Shown here one piece after another: positions 43,128 through 54,600 of a stretch of DNA of 64,000 nt. The position numbers were made by a program, and so were the translations under genes. The notes under the pieces were generated by a model that had not been told where the DNA came from, searched no databases, and was given only the letters and a program-made list of their open reading frames with translations. Location: positions 1,550,001 to 1,614,000 of the forward strand of contig CATNEN010000007.1 of the NCBI GenBank assembly GCA_950097015.1, read 5' to 3'. Within the stretch, counting starts at the first letter, position 1; every line of letters starts with the position of its first letter. This stretch comes from Macrostomum hystrix. Taxonomy: Eukaryota; Platyhelminthes; Macrostomidae.

Positions 43128-46027
43128 ATCAGAGCAGCTCTCCTCAATTCTTCAGCCAATCAGAGCAGCTCTCCCCAATTCTTCAGCCAATCAAAGCAGC
43201 TCTCCACAATCCTTTAGCCAATCAGAGCAGCTCTCCCCAATTCTTCAGCCAATCAGAGCAGCTCTCCACAATCCTCCAGGCAATCAGAGCAGCTCTCCAC
43301 AATCCTCCAGGCAATCAGAGCAGCTTTCTCCGATCCTTGAGCCAATCAGAACAGCTCTCCACAATCCTTCAGCCAATCAGAGCAGCTCTCCCCAATCCTT
43401 CAGCCAATCAGAGCAGCCCTCCACAATCCTTCAGCCAGTCAGAGCAGCTCTCTTCAATCTTCAGGCAATCAGAGCAGCTCTCTCCGATCTACAGGCAATC
43501 AGAGCAGCTCTCTCCGATCTTCAGGCAATCGGAGCAGCTCTCTCCGATCTTCAGGCAATCAGAGCAGCTCTCTCCGATCTACAGGCAATCAGAGCAGCTC
43601 TCTCTGATCTTCAGGCAATCAGAGCAGCTCTCTCTCTGATCTTCAGGCAATCAGAGCAGCTCTCTCCGATCTACAGGCAATCAGAGCAGCTCTCTCCGAT
43701 CTTCAGGCAATCAGAGCAGCTCTCTCCGATCTTCAGGCAATCAGAGCAGCTCTCTCCGATCTACAGGCAATCAGAGCAGCTCTCTCTGATCTTCAGGCAA
43801 TCAGAGCAGCTCTCTCTCTGATCTTCAGGCAATCAGAGCAGCTCTCTCCGATCTTCAGGCAATCAGAGCAGCTCTCTCCGATCTTCAGGCAATCAGAGCA
43901 GCTCTCTCTGATCTTCAGGCAATCAGAGCAGCTCTCTCTGATCTTCAGGCAACCAGAGCAGCTCTCTCCGATCTACAGGCAATCAGAACAGCTCTCTCTG
44001 ATCTTCAGGCAACCAGAGCAGCTCTCTCCGATCTACAGGCAATCAGAGCAGCTCTCTCTGATCTACAGCCAATCAGAGCAGCTCTCCACAATCCTCCAGG
44101 CAATCAGAGCAGCTTTCTCCGATCCTTGAGCCAATCAGAACAGCTCTCCACAATCCTTCAGCCAATCAGAGCAGCTCTCCCCAATTCTTCAGCCAATCAG
44201 AGCAGCTCTCCACAATCCTCCAGGCAATCAGAGCAGCTCTCCACAATCCTCCAGGCAATCAGAGCAGCTTTCTCCGATCCTTGAGCCAATCAGAACAGCT
44301 CTCCACAATCCTTCAGCCAATCAGAGCAGCTCTCCCCAATCCTTCAGCCAATCAGAGCAGCCCTCCACAATCCTTCAGCCAGTCAGAGCAGCTCTCTTCA
44401 ATCTTCAGGCAATCAGAGCAGCTCTCTCCGATCTACAGGCAATCAGAGCAGCTCTCTCCGATCTTCAGGCAATCGGAGCAGCTCTCTCCGATCTTCAGGC
44501 AATCAGAGCAGCTCTCTCCGATCTACAGGCAATCAGAGCAGCTCTCTCTGATCTTCAGGCAATCAGAGCAGCTCTCTCTCTGATCTTCAGGCAATCAGAG
44601 CAGCTCTCTCCGATCTACAGGCAATCAGAGCAGCTCTCTCCGATCTTCAGGCAATCAGAGCAGCTCTCTCCGATCTTCAGGCAATCAGAGCAGCTCTCTC
44701 CGATCTACAGGCAATCAGAGCAGCTCTCTCTGATCTTCAGGCAATCAGAGCAGCTCTCTCTCTGATCTTCAGGCAATCAGAGCAGCTCTCTCCGATCTTC
44801 AGGCAATCAGAGCAGCTCTCTCCGATCTTCAGGCAATCAGAGCAGCTCTCTCTGATCTTCAGGCAATCAGAGCAGCTCTCTCTGATCTTCAGGCAACCAG
44901 AGCAGCTCTCTCCGATCTACAGGCAATCAGAACAGCTCTCTCTGATCTTCAGGCAACCAGAGCAGCTCTCTCCGATCTACAGGCAATCAGAGCAGCTCTC
45001 TCTGATCTACAGCCAATCAGAGCAGCTCTCCACAATCCTCCAGGCAATCAGAGCAGCTCTCCACAATCCTCCAGGCAATCAGAGCAGCTTTCTCCGATCC
45101 TTGAGCCAATCAGAGCAGCTCTCCACAATCCTTCAGCCAATCAGAGCAGCTCTCCCCAATCCTTCAGCCAATCAGAGCAGCCCTCCACAATCCTTCAGCC
45201 AGTCAGAGCAGCTCTCTTCAATCTTCAGGCAATCAGAGCGGCTCTCTCCGATCTACAGGCAATCAGAGCAGCTCTCTCCGATCTTCAGGCAATCAGAGCA
45301 GCTCTCTCCGATCTTCAGGCAATCAGAGCAGCTCTCTCCGATCTACAGGCAATCAGAGCAGCTCTCTCTGATCTTCAGGCAATCAGAGCAGCTCTCTCTC
45401 TGATCTTCAGGCAATCAGAGCAGCTCTCTCCGATCTTCAGGCAATCAGAGCAGCTCTCTCCGATCTTCAGGCAATCAGAGCAGCTCTCTCTGATCTTCAG
45501 GCAATCAGAGCAGCTCTCTCTGATCTTCAGGCAACCAGAGCAGCTCTCTCCGATCTACAGGCAATCAGAACAGCTCTCTCTGATCTTCAGGCAACCAGAG
45601 CAGCTCTCTCCGATCTACAGGCAATCAGAGCAGCTCTCTCTGATCTACAGGCAATCAGAGCAGCTCTCTCCGATCTTCAGGCAATAAGAGCAGCTCTCTC
45701 TGATCTTCAGGCAACCAGAGCAGCTCTCTCCGATCTACAGGCAATCAGAGCAGCTCTCTCTGATCTTCAGGCAATCAGAGCAGCTCTCTCCGATCTTCAG
45801 GCAATCAGAGCAGCTCTCTCCGATCTTCAGGCAATCAGAGCAGCTCTCTCTGATCTTCAGGCAACCAGAGCAGCTCTCTCCGATCTACAGGCAATCAGAA
45901 CAGCTCTCTCTGATCTTCAGGCAATCAGAGCAGCTCTCTCTGATCTTCAGGCAATCAGAGCAGCTCTCTCCGATCTTCAGGCAATCAGAGCAGCTCTCTC
46001 CGATCTACAGGCAATCAGAGCAGCTCT
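43128..46027. repeat. 30-bp minisatellite, about 97 copies
   Basis: The unit contains CAATCAGAGCAGCTCTCTCC and GATCTTCAGG, with CACAATCCT and GATCTACAGG variants. The variant order TTGAGCCAATCAGA...CCTCCACAATCC recurs at about 43340, 44281 and 45101, showing segmental duplications of about 944 and 820 bp. The left edge is most diverged, the right part most uniform. Confidence 0.97.
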
Positions 46028-46769
46028 CATAAGATTGTCTGATTGGCAAAAGTGAGGCAACCAAGTTAGCTTGCTGTCCTTCGCCTTATAAGAAGCGCAG
46101 GTTTTGTCTGTGCTATTTGCTGTTCAGCCTCGACTTACAAATCCGGCTCAGCCAAATCTAGGCACCCAGACAGACAGACAAATAGACAGTTTGTTAGCTG
46201 TGGCGGGCCGCGGCTCCCGTTATTAATTCCAGACTGGAAGAATGGTCTTACCGCGGTGCATCCTCAGCCAGGTTTAGATTTAGTATGATGGCAACATATT
46301 TGATGGATGGACGCTGGATGAGTGAAACATGCTTCAGTCTAAACATTTGAAAGAATTTAAAATAGGCCAAAAGACTAGGTGAACAGATATAAATTGTAAA
46401 ACAAATATTTACACATGTTTATTGTGCATTGTAGCTTCATAATATTATCAAATCCGTAATGCGGTGTTTGCATACTAATGCGTCGATCAATTATAGACAA
46501 TAATATAAGATTCTATGTGAATGTGTAAGATAATATCAATGTGAAGCTAGAATAGACGCCAATTCTGATATGGGTGAGAGTGAGGGTTAGGTCGTGGAAT
46601 TCAGGCCTATAGGAAGGTAAGAATTTATTGGAAGATAAGCGCTCCCAAATCGCACATTCCGTTTCTGGAATGCTTGCCAAGTTTAGTCGCGCCGATTGAC
46701 CCACCTTCGACCTGCATTGTTTGTGGCGGGGGCGTTTTTTGAAATTCCTAGTTGGTCTAGTATGCTTTA
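46028..46769. other. Intergenic, no gene seen
   Basis: Mixed sequence between two minisatellites, with no exon or RNA gene recognised. Confidence 0.4.
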
Positions 46770-47485
46770 GGGAATCAGAAATACACTCCGATATGCTTCA
46801 GGGAATCAGGGACTCTCCAATATGCATCAGGAAATCAGGGGCACTCTTCAAAATGCTTCAGGAAATCAGAGACTCCAATATGCTTCAGGAAATTAGGGAC
46901 TCTTCAAAATGCTTCAGGGAATCAGGGACACTCTCCAATATGCATCAGGAAATCAGGGACTCTTCAATATGCTTCAGGAAATCAGGGACTCTTCAATATG
47001 CTTCAGGAAATCAGGGACTCTTCAAAATGCTTCAGGAAATCAGGGACTCTTCAAAATGCTTCAGGAAATCAGGGACTCTTCAATATGCTTCAGGAAATCA
47101 GGGACACCACCATATGCTTCAGGAAATCAGGGAATCTTCAAAAATGCTTCAGGGAATCAGGGAATCTTCAAAATGCTTCAGGGAATCAGGGAATCTTCAA
47201 AATGCTTCAGGGAATCAGGGACACTCCAATATGCATCAGGAAATCAGGGACTCTTCAAAATGCTTCAGGGAATCAGGGACACTCCAATATGCATCAGGAA
47301 ATCAGGGACTCTCCAATAGGCTTCAGGAAATCAGGGACTCTCCAATAGGCTTCAGGAAATCAGGGAATCTTCAAAATGCTTCAGGGAATCAGGGAATCTT
47401 CAAAATGCTTCAGGGAATCAGGGAATCTTCAAAATGCTTCAGGGAATCAGGGACACTCCAATATGCATCAGGAAATCAGGGTCAC
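46770..47485. repeat. 29-bp minisatellite
   Basis: About 25 copies with the core ATGCTTCAGG(A/G)AATCAGGGA and spacers CTCTTCAAA or CACTCCAAT. The open frames in it come from the repeat. Confidence 0.95.
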
Positions 47486-48230
47486 TTTAAAAGTTTCTTT
47501 AGCTTTGTTTTAAAATTCCATCCCATTAGCGTTCCATTCTTCGGTTACAATTTGACTTCAAATGAAAAAACGCTTGTAATCTAAATAGCATTTTTAACGA
47601 CACTTCAATTTAGTCAGAGAGAGAGAGCGTCATTCCCCGTATGCGCAAGTGCCTCTGACTGGGTTGCGCTAAGGAATTCTCGACATTCTTTTTCGTGTTT
47701 CTCTCTCTCTCTCTCTCTTTCTCTCTCGGAATTCGGCGTGGCTTGGGTGGTCACAATTTTGTTCGCTTACGCAGACAAAAACACTTCTGCGCGCCACCTG
47801 CCTTTGGCTTGACCCACCGCCACCAGTGAAATTGGCCTGGATACTTCATAACAGCAGTCTGGGCTGTTTCCGCGCGGCCTGATTGGTCCCATATAGATTC
47901 CTCGCGTCTGTCGCTAGGGGCCTCCGTGTAGGAAGAAAGTCCGCCCGACCCCGACGTGAAATTCCTTTCAAAGCGGCCTCCCCTAACCGCTGGATCCATT
48001 ATAAATAGTCCACGCGGAGCCAGGCATTGGTTTCCTCAATTATAAAAAGCTGTCTATTTTCCAACTATTTGCTGGCCAATAAGAGAAATTATCTTATTAT
48101 TTATCAAATCTGCTAAAGGCATGGCAGTAAAACCTGTGAAACGGTAATTGCACCTATTGTATTAAGTATTGATTATCATATTTGAACGGATTTATTTGTA
48201 ATAATACATTATAATTACTCACTTCACCAG
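47486..48230. other. Upstream of the VGLL4-like exon, no exon recognised
   Basis: It contains a CT microsatellite (about 47700-47730) and a GC-balanced stretch at 47730-48000. Earlier exons of the Vestigial-like gene should lie on the plus strand to the left, but I could not identify one in this window. Confidence 0.4.
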
Positions 48231-48711
48231 CTTATTGAAGCCAACGGGTCCGCTATCCAAGCGAGCTGTTCACCCGCCTTCAGTAGTAGCAGCAGCAGCC
48301 ACGCAGTCAACTACAACCACTGTAACGCACACCTGCCTTGGCCTCGGCAGTCAAGAAGATCTTGTAGATCGTCATTTTCGTCTGTCACTCATGCTAACCC
48401 GCTGTCGGCAGCCGCAACAGCAGCAGCAACAGCAGCAGCAGCATCTGCTAATGCGCCAGCTCCTGTCCATGGCTGTTGGCGCTGTGTCTGTGACAGCGGA
48501 CGAGCTCACAGATTTGCACTTCCGTCTGTCCCTAGGCCGACAATGGCCCTTAACTTCAGATGCCACCACTTTGCCACCAGCGCGCCAGCCGCCATCCAGG
48601 CAGTTAGGGGAGCCAGCCGCAATGTTCAAATGCTGTCCGCCAGAGAGGCGGAATTTCTTAGTTAAAGTTGGCAAACTGGGCGGCAAGCGAGCCAAGCGTT
48701 TAATTAAATGA
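48231..48711 (+). CDS. VGLL4: Vestigial-like / Tgi-type TEAD cofactor, last exon (two Tondu motifs)
   Basis: The exon follows a TTCACCAG acceptor at 48230 and runs to a stop at 48709-48711. It encodes about 160 residues and has no suitable in-frame ATG near its start, so it is the 3' exon of a longer gene. Two Tondu-like motifs are visible: EDLVDRHFRLSL and ELTDLHFRLSLGRQW, separated by a Gln tract. They resemble the paired (V/L)xxHFxxSLG motifs with which VGLL4 and Drosophila Tgi bind TEAD/Scalloped and repress Hippo-pathway targets in the nucleus. The C-terminus is basic (KRAKRLIK). The first motif lacks the usual Gly after SL. Identity rests on these short motifs only. Confidence 0.6.
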
Positions 48712-48783
48712 ATTGGAAACTGTTTGGCGCATAACGATTGTTCGCGTCTCTTTATCATAGCCATGCTAGTCTGTGTCTCGATA

Positions 48784-48789
48784 AATAAA
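48784..48789 (+). terminator. Polyadenylation signal of the VGLL4-like gene
   Basis: AATAAA lies 73 nt after the stop codon, consistent with a short 3' UTR. Confidence 0.5.
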
Positions 48790-48877
48790 TTGCTTGTGTT
48801 TGCTGTATCTTGCCTTACAAAGCACGTTTGTTTATACAGATATATATTTGACTTTAAGATCTTACAATCTTTAACTT

Positions 48878-48945
48878 GTAGCTCAGTCCGGAGAGAGCCT
48901 CGCACTTTTGACCCAGAGGTCCTGAGTTCGATTCTCAGCTTATTG
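48878..48945 (+). mobile_element. tRNA-like sequence, probable SINE head or tRNA pseudogene
   Basis: An A-box (TAGCTCAGTCCGG) with a D-stem GCTC/GAGC is followed by a perfect T-arm (CTGAG TTCGATT CTCAG). The anticodon stem and acceptor stem do not pair, so this is not a functional tRNA gene. It is on the same strand as, and just downstream of, the VGLL4-like exon. Confidence 0.5.
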
Positions 48946-49368
48946 GTACCAACGTCTGTTGCGGAGGGAGGTAGACATTCATTTTAGGTGGGTTCGGCCC
49001 TTCTATTCTATTCATCCTAGCTAGAATTTTTCCATGCTAAATCCAGTTGAAATGCATTTGCTTGCAAATACCTCCAGTTTTCGTCACTATTAGTTTCATA
49101 ATGTTTTAAATATACAAAGCTGATCTAATTTGCCTATCGAAATTTCATAGTTGATTTTCTTGGCTTTTTTATTTTGTTGCATGCAATAATTGGGAATATT
49201 TCACGTTTGACTACATTAATCCTGAAAACTTTATTTAAAAAGGGAATTAGGATTTATTTATTTTTTGTTTTCTGTAAATAAAATATTTTTTCCATTTAAA
49301 TACTCTAACTAGTTTATAACTAAGCACTAATTAGACAAAAAGAGTTCTCAGGTTCGTATTGTCATCTG
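48946..49368. other. Short intergenic region
   Basis: Tail-to-tail spacer between the VGLL4-like gene (plus) and the dynein-light-chain gene (minus). No further gene. Confidence 0.4.
49253..49258 (-). terminator. Polyadenylation signal of the dynein-light-chain gene
   Basis: AATAAA on the minus strand, about 110 nt after the stop codon at 49369. Confidence 0.45.
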
Positions 49369-49854
49369 TTAGTAGGGCCTGTTGCAGCCTTCTAGACCGG
49401 AATCCGAAAACAGTTTGATGGACTGCCAGGAGAACATCAGAAAGTTGACTTGGCCAATGCCGCAGTGCAGAAAGCTATTGGCGCCGTAGATTATGGAGGC
49501 CGCAAAGTCCTTGCCGACCAGCACGTTCCAGACGCCGCCGAACCGCTCTTTAAGAAAGCGGCTCAAATTCTTGCTGACTTCTCCGCTCTCCGCTGCATCG
49601 ACGAAGACTTCGTGACTATTGAGTTTGGCTGCAGTTGTTGGATGATAAGATAAAAGATTCTGCTTCACCAGAGCAACCGCATAGGCTGGCATGGAAGTCT
49701 GGAACACTTTGAATTCTGCGGCGTTGTTGCTGTCCGCCCTGGCTTGGCCATCTCCGTGCAGTACGTCTCCAATGCGGAGCTGGCAGCTTGTGCAAAGTTC
49801 GCTACAGACGCTTGGGCCCGCAGCGGTCGATAAGTTCTTCTTGTTTTGCATCAT
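49369..49854 (-). CDS. Dynein light chain (LC8-type) domain protein
   Basis: A single-exon frame of 161 residues from the double ATG at 49854. The C-terminal about 95 residues follow the LC8 pattern: EVSKNLSRFLKERFGGVWNV, then VGKDFAASI, then GIGQVNFLMF where LC8 has YLGQVAILLF. The usual HETKHF strand is replaced by YGANSF, so partner specificity probably differs from canonical DYNLL. The N-terminal about 60 residues are Cys/Asn/Ser-rich and have no recognisable domain. Flatworms have expanded families of divergent light-chain proteins, some joined to other domains in the tegument. Its start lies about 1.1 kb from that of GALNT, and the two are transcribed divergently. Confidence 0.65.
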   Translation of the reverse strand: MMQNKKNLSTAAGPSVCSELCTSCQLRIGDVLHGDGQARADSNNAAEFKVFQTSMPAYAVALVKQNLLSYHPTTAAKLNSHEVFVDAAESGEVSKNLSRFLKERFGGVWNVLVGKDFAASIIYGANSFLHCGIGQVNFLMFSWQSIKLFSDSGLEGCNRPY

Positions 49855-50963
49855 CCGAGTTCTGCTGCACTCAGCATTCGCTGCGTACCGCAGTTTCAAC
49901 TTCCCCTATTCCAATGGTGAACGCAACCAACGATTCCAGTCTGCACCATAGACATCACTTCGAATAGTGAAGCCGTGCAAATTTGATCGATTCGAAAGTG
50001 TTTTCGCTGGCCAATAACAAAGTCCAAGGTATATTGACGCTGTTATTTGAACCCGAAGTACGGTTCTTATTTTCAATAAAGACGTCATCGAGAGATATCG
50101 TTGACGTTGGTACAGCGAAAAGTACAAACTAATAAGGATATAAAAGTTCAAAAAAAGCGAATCGGAATTCCTTTCCTTTTTAACTGGCGTCTTTTCTATA
50201 TTGGCTTGGCTGCACTGCGTCACATTGCTAGTCCCGAAACTTCAGTTACATGTACTATAATTCGGACATGTGCGAGCCTTTGTTTTCGATTGCGCCTTGC
50301 GTCCGGTACGACCGACTGACCGCGCCAGTCGCATGTAAATTGCAAAGTGCGAATTCCTTGCGCGTCTATGGTCGGCATCCCTTTGATGTCGGCTCTTGGC
50401 TACCACGCCGACTTTGTCCTTTCATTCCTTCTCCTGTTCCGAGTCGCGCAGACCCTCATCGTTTTTCCTTTCCGCGTCTGCCTGTCTAGCCGCTGCCCCA
50501 TTTTCTCTAGACAACAATTCTTTGTTACTCTCTCTTGTCTCTCTGCATCAGATGAATAATGGGCGCGGTAGCTTTCATTTTTAAGTTATTTATCTCTCTT
50601 TGGATTGCATTGACATTCCTTTGGTTGGAAGGTGTTCTGAAAGTCCTCACAAAGTGGTCAATAATGATAGTCAACAGCCCATCCGGCGACGTCTTCTTTT
50701 AAGGTCAAAAACTTTTGAAAACTCCAGTTACGAGTTTTTGATCACACTGACCGACCACTTTCTCTCTTTTCTCCAGTACCTTGGTACCTTTCTACCATAG
50801 ACATCTTTAGGCCTCAAGAAAGGCTTCTTAATGTGAAGCAGTTGCTGTCTCCACTTCTTTTTTAAAGTCGCTGTTGAAAAGTTTGAGACCCGAGATTACA
50901 AACAAATTACTATTTTTAATTTGCGGTCTATTCTACCTCATACGTATCCGTCATCTGTCAGTA
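49855..50963. promoter_or_regulatory. Divergent intergenic region between the dynein-light-chain gene and GALNT
   Basis: About 1.1 kb between two start codons facing away from each other, so both promoters should be here. No TATA or initiator stands out. A possible splice-acceptor sequence (CATCTGTCAG) ends at 50961 just before the GALNT ATG, which would fit a trans-spliced or spliced 5' UTR. Several short open frames look incidental. Confidence 0.35.
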
Positions 50964-51665
50964 ATGGGATTTTTGCATCAATCGAACTCATACGCATCGG
51001 AAATTCCAGCGACATCCGCCAGTCGCAGCAGATTCGCCGGCTCCCCGCGCTTCACCGCAGCCTTTGCTGCTGGCCACCAAATTAGGATGCGAGCATCGAA
51101 TAATCTCCTGGCTCATTGCTGGCACCTGTGCTGCTGCTGCTGTCGGCGTCAGCGTCGCAGGCTTCTAACTCGCCGATACACTGTACTGATTCTGCTTGCT
51201 GGCGTGCTGGTCTTTGCCTGGCTTTTGTACATCAGTTCGCCTAGTCCGACGGCCGGCGGCGCGGACTCCGGCAGTAGCGGCGTCGCGGGGCCGCTGACCG
51301 CCTCGCTGCGGACGCTGGCTGGTGGAGGCGGAGTCGGGGCCCTGTGGAACAGTCTGGTGAAGGCTGTGAAACTGTCCGCGCCGCGACCGGGCGACAACGG
51401 GGCGGCTGTTGTCGTTCCAAGCGAACTGGCCGAACGGGCCAAGAGCCTGTTCTCGGAGAACCAGTTCAACCTGGTGGCAAGCGATCTGATGGCCCTAAAT
51501 CGTACTCTACCAGATTATCGCATGTCGGCTTGTCAGAGCAAACTCTACCCGGACCGGCTGCCAACAACCAGCGTTGTAATTGTGTTTCACAATGAGGCCT
51601 GGAGTACGCTGTTAAGAACTGTGCACTCGGTCATAGATAGATCATGCTCCGGCTGCCTTAAAGAG
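50964..51665 (+). CDS. GALNT: GALNT exon 1
   Basis: Cytosolic tail, membrane anchor, Gly/Ala-rich stem and the start of the GT-A fold to SGCLKE. The donor is GTTTGT at 51666. The exact 5' limit is uncertain. Confidence 0.85.
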
Positions 51666-54600
51666 GTTTGTTTGTAGCGTTAATTTAATGATTAGAAAGC
51701 TTCTCTTGGTTGTGCGACGTCTCGTTGATCCCGAAGTTTCTTTGATCCCGAAGTTTCTTTGATCCTGAAGTTTCAGTGTTTCCGAAGTTTTAATGATTGT
51801 GAAGTTTCAGTGATTCTGGTGGTTCAGAGATTCTTATAATTCCTTATATTTATCGTCCTTTTCGTGGTGTGCATTTGGTGCTACTTGACAGTAGTAATGA
51901 AGGGCTATCATTGGTATTTATCTATTTTGCGTTTCCCGTAATACCCCTGAACCAAGCAGACACGACAAGCTTTTTTTAGTATTTAAGAATTATGTACAAA
52001 ATAATAACTGAATCTGGATTTCCTGAATCGGAATTTACTTTCTGAATCTCTAATTCCCAGAATCAAGACTAAAAGAGAATTAGAATTTCCAGATATCGAG
52101 ATTTCCCTAAATCGTGATTTCCCCTAATCGGGATTTCTCTAAGTCGGGATTTCCCTAAATCGGGATTTCCCTAAATCAGGATGTCCCTAGATCGAGATTT
52201 CCCTAAATCGGGATTTCCCTAAATCGGGATTTCCCTAAATCGGGATTTCCCTAAATCGGGATTTCCCTAAATCGGGATTTCCCTAAATTTGGATTTCCTT
52301 AAATCGATTAGAAAGGTATCTCTAATAAAAAATCAATGCTTCCCGCAGGTGATCCTAGTTGACGACAGCAGTACGCGGCCGTTCCTGGGCAAGCCTTTGG
52401 ACGAGTACGTGGCGGGCCTGACTATTCCCACCCGGGTGCTGCGGATGCCCAGCCGAAGCGGCCTGATCCGAGCCCGCCTGCGCGGCGCCACTGTGGCCAC
52501 CGGGGACACGATCACATTTCTAGATGCCCACTGCGAAGCTACTATCGGCTGGCTGGAGCCCCTTCTAGCCGAGATCAAACGGAATCGCCGGTCAGTTGCC
52601 TGCCCAATCATTGACGTCATCAATGAGCAGAATTTCCAATACGTGCCAGCATCCGACAGCACCTGGGGCGGATTCAATTGGCGACTGAATTTTCGCTGGT
52701 ACCCAGTGCCGCAGAGAGAGTTTGACAGACGCAAACAGGATCGAACTATGCCTATGTACACGCCCACAATGGCCGGTGGACTTTTTACCATAGACAGGCG
52801 TTATTTCTACGAGATCGGAGCCTACGATTCCGGTATGGATATTTGGGGCGGCGAAAATCTCGAAATGTCATTCCGAGTTTGGATGTGCGGCGGCCGACTC
52901 CTATTGGTCACGTGCTCTCGGGTTGGCCATGTGTTTAGAAAGGTGAGAATTCTCAAAACTCTCTTGTATTTACTGTTCTCCCTAAGCTCCTCTTAACTTT
53001 TGTCACGTGATCCTCTTCTTTCGCTTTTATGCAAGTAACCCTCTTGCTCGTTTTCTTTTTTTCACGTAGGCCTTTTCCGGGTGCTTGTAGCGCGAACATT
53101 TCTTCCTGGTGTTAGTTTATCCCGTGATCTTCTTTCCGGTGTTATTTCGTCACGTGACCTTTTCGGTGTTAGTTCGTCACGTGACCTTCTTTCCGGAGTT
53201 AGTTCGTCACGTGACCTTCTTTCCGGTGTTAGTTGGTCACGTGACCTCTTCTTTCCCTGTTAGTTAGTCACGCCACCCTCTTTCATCGGAGGAATGGTTG
53301 ATCACGGATCCTCATTCTGTTAATGATTAGTCATCTTCCTTTTCTACCCAGTTAATAGTCACGTGACCCCATTATTTTAGCTGTTCTTGTGCGCTAGACG
53401 TTATCTAAATGAGTCTAGTATTAGTCTGCTGGATGCATATCGAAGTCTATCGAAGCATCGCAACTCTCCGCTTTGCCAGGTATCTCCCTACTCGTGGCCA
53501 GGCGGTGTCGCGAACATTCTCAACAAGAACGCGATGCGCACTGCTGCCGTCTGGATGGACGATTACAAAGACATGCTGCTGCGCATCAACCCCAGCCTGC
53601 GCTCGGTGGTCTACGGCGATGTGACAGCTAGGCTCAAACTGAGAAGTGGACTCAAGTGCAAGTCGTTTCGCTGGTATCTGGAGAACATCTATCCCGAGTC
53701 TCAACTTCCGATTGATGCCAGGTAACTGCTTCTCGGCTAGGGATTCACTGGTTCACTGGTTTGGAAAGTCACTCCATCGTCACTGGTTCACTGGTTTGGA
53801 AGGGCGCTCCATCCTCACTTGTTCACTGGTTTGGAAAGTCACTCCATCCTCACTTGTTCACTGGTTTGGAAAGTCACTCCATCCTCACTTGTTCACTGGT
53901 TTGGAAAGTCACTCCATCCTCACTTGTTCACTGGTTTGGAAAGTCACTCCATCCTCACTTGTTCACTGGTTTAGAAAGTCACTCCATCCTCACTTGTTCA
54001 CTGGTTTGGAAAGTCACTCCATCCTCACTTGTTCACTGGTTTAGAAAGTCACTCCATCCTCACTTGTTCACTGGTTTAGAAAGTCACTCCATCCTCACTT
54101 GTTCACTGGTTTGGAAAGTCACTCCATCCTCACTGGTTCACTGGTTTAGAAAGTCACTCCATCCTCACTGGTTCACTGGTTTAGAAAGTCACTCCATCCT
54201 CACTTGTTCACTGGTTTGGAAGGGCACACATCACAGTGTCACGAATTTCAGGCAGTCACTCATGAATATCTCACGAGCCTCTCAAACCCTACTTTTCACC
54301 CGACAGATACCTTGGCCAGGTGGGTAACAAGCAATACGGCATGTGTATTGACACAATGGGTCGGCAGGCGTACGGCAAACTCGGGCTGGGTTCGTGCCAC
54401 GGCCAGGGTGGCAATCAGCTGTTTGCCTGGAGTCGCGACAATCGACTCCGCAGCGACGACCTGTGCTGGAGCCTGACTTATTCCGGCGCGGACCTCACAC
54501 TTGAGTCCTGCGACACTGCTCAGAGTTCTAAACAAATTTTTACCATAGACAGTAGCAGCAAGGCGCCTGGTGGAGGCTCTTCGTACAGGGTGCGACACGT

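Noticed and set aside
48878..48945. Functional tRNA gene
   Set aside because: The D- and T-arms fold, but the anticodon and acceptor stems do not pair, so a SINE head or pseudogene is more likely.
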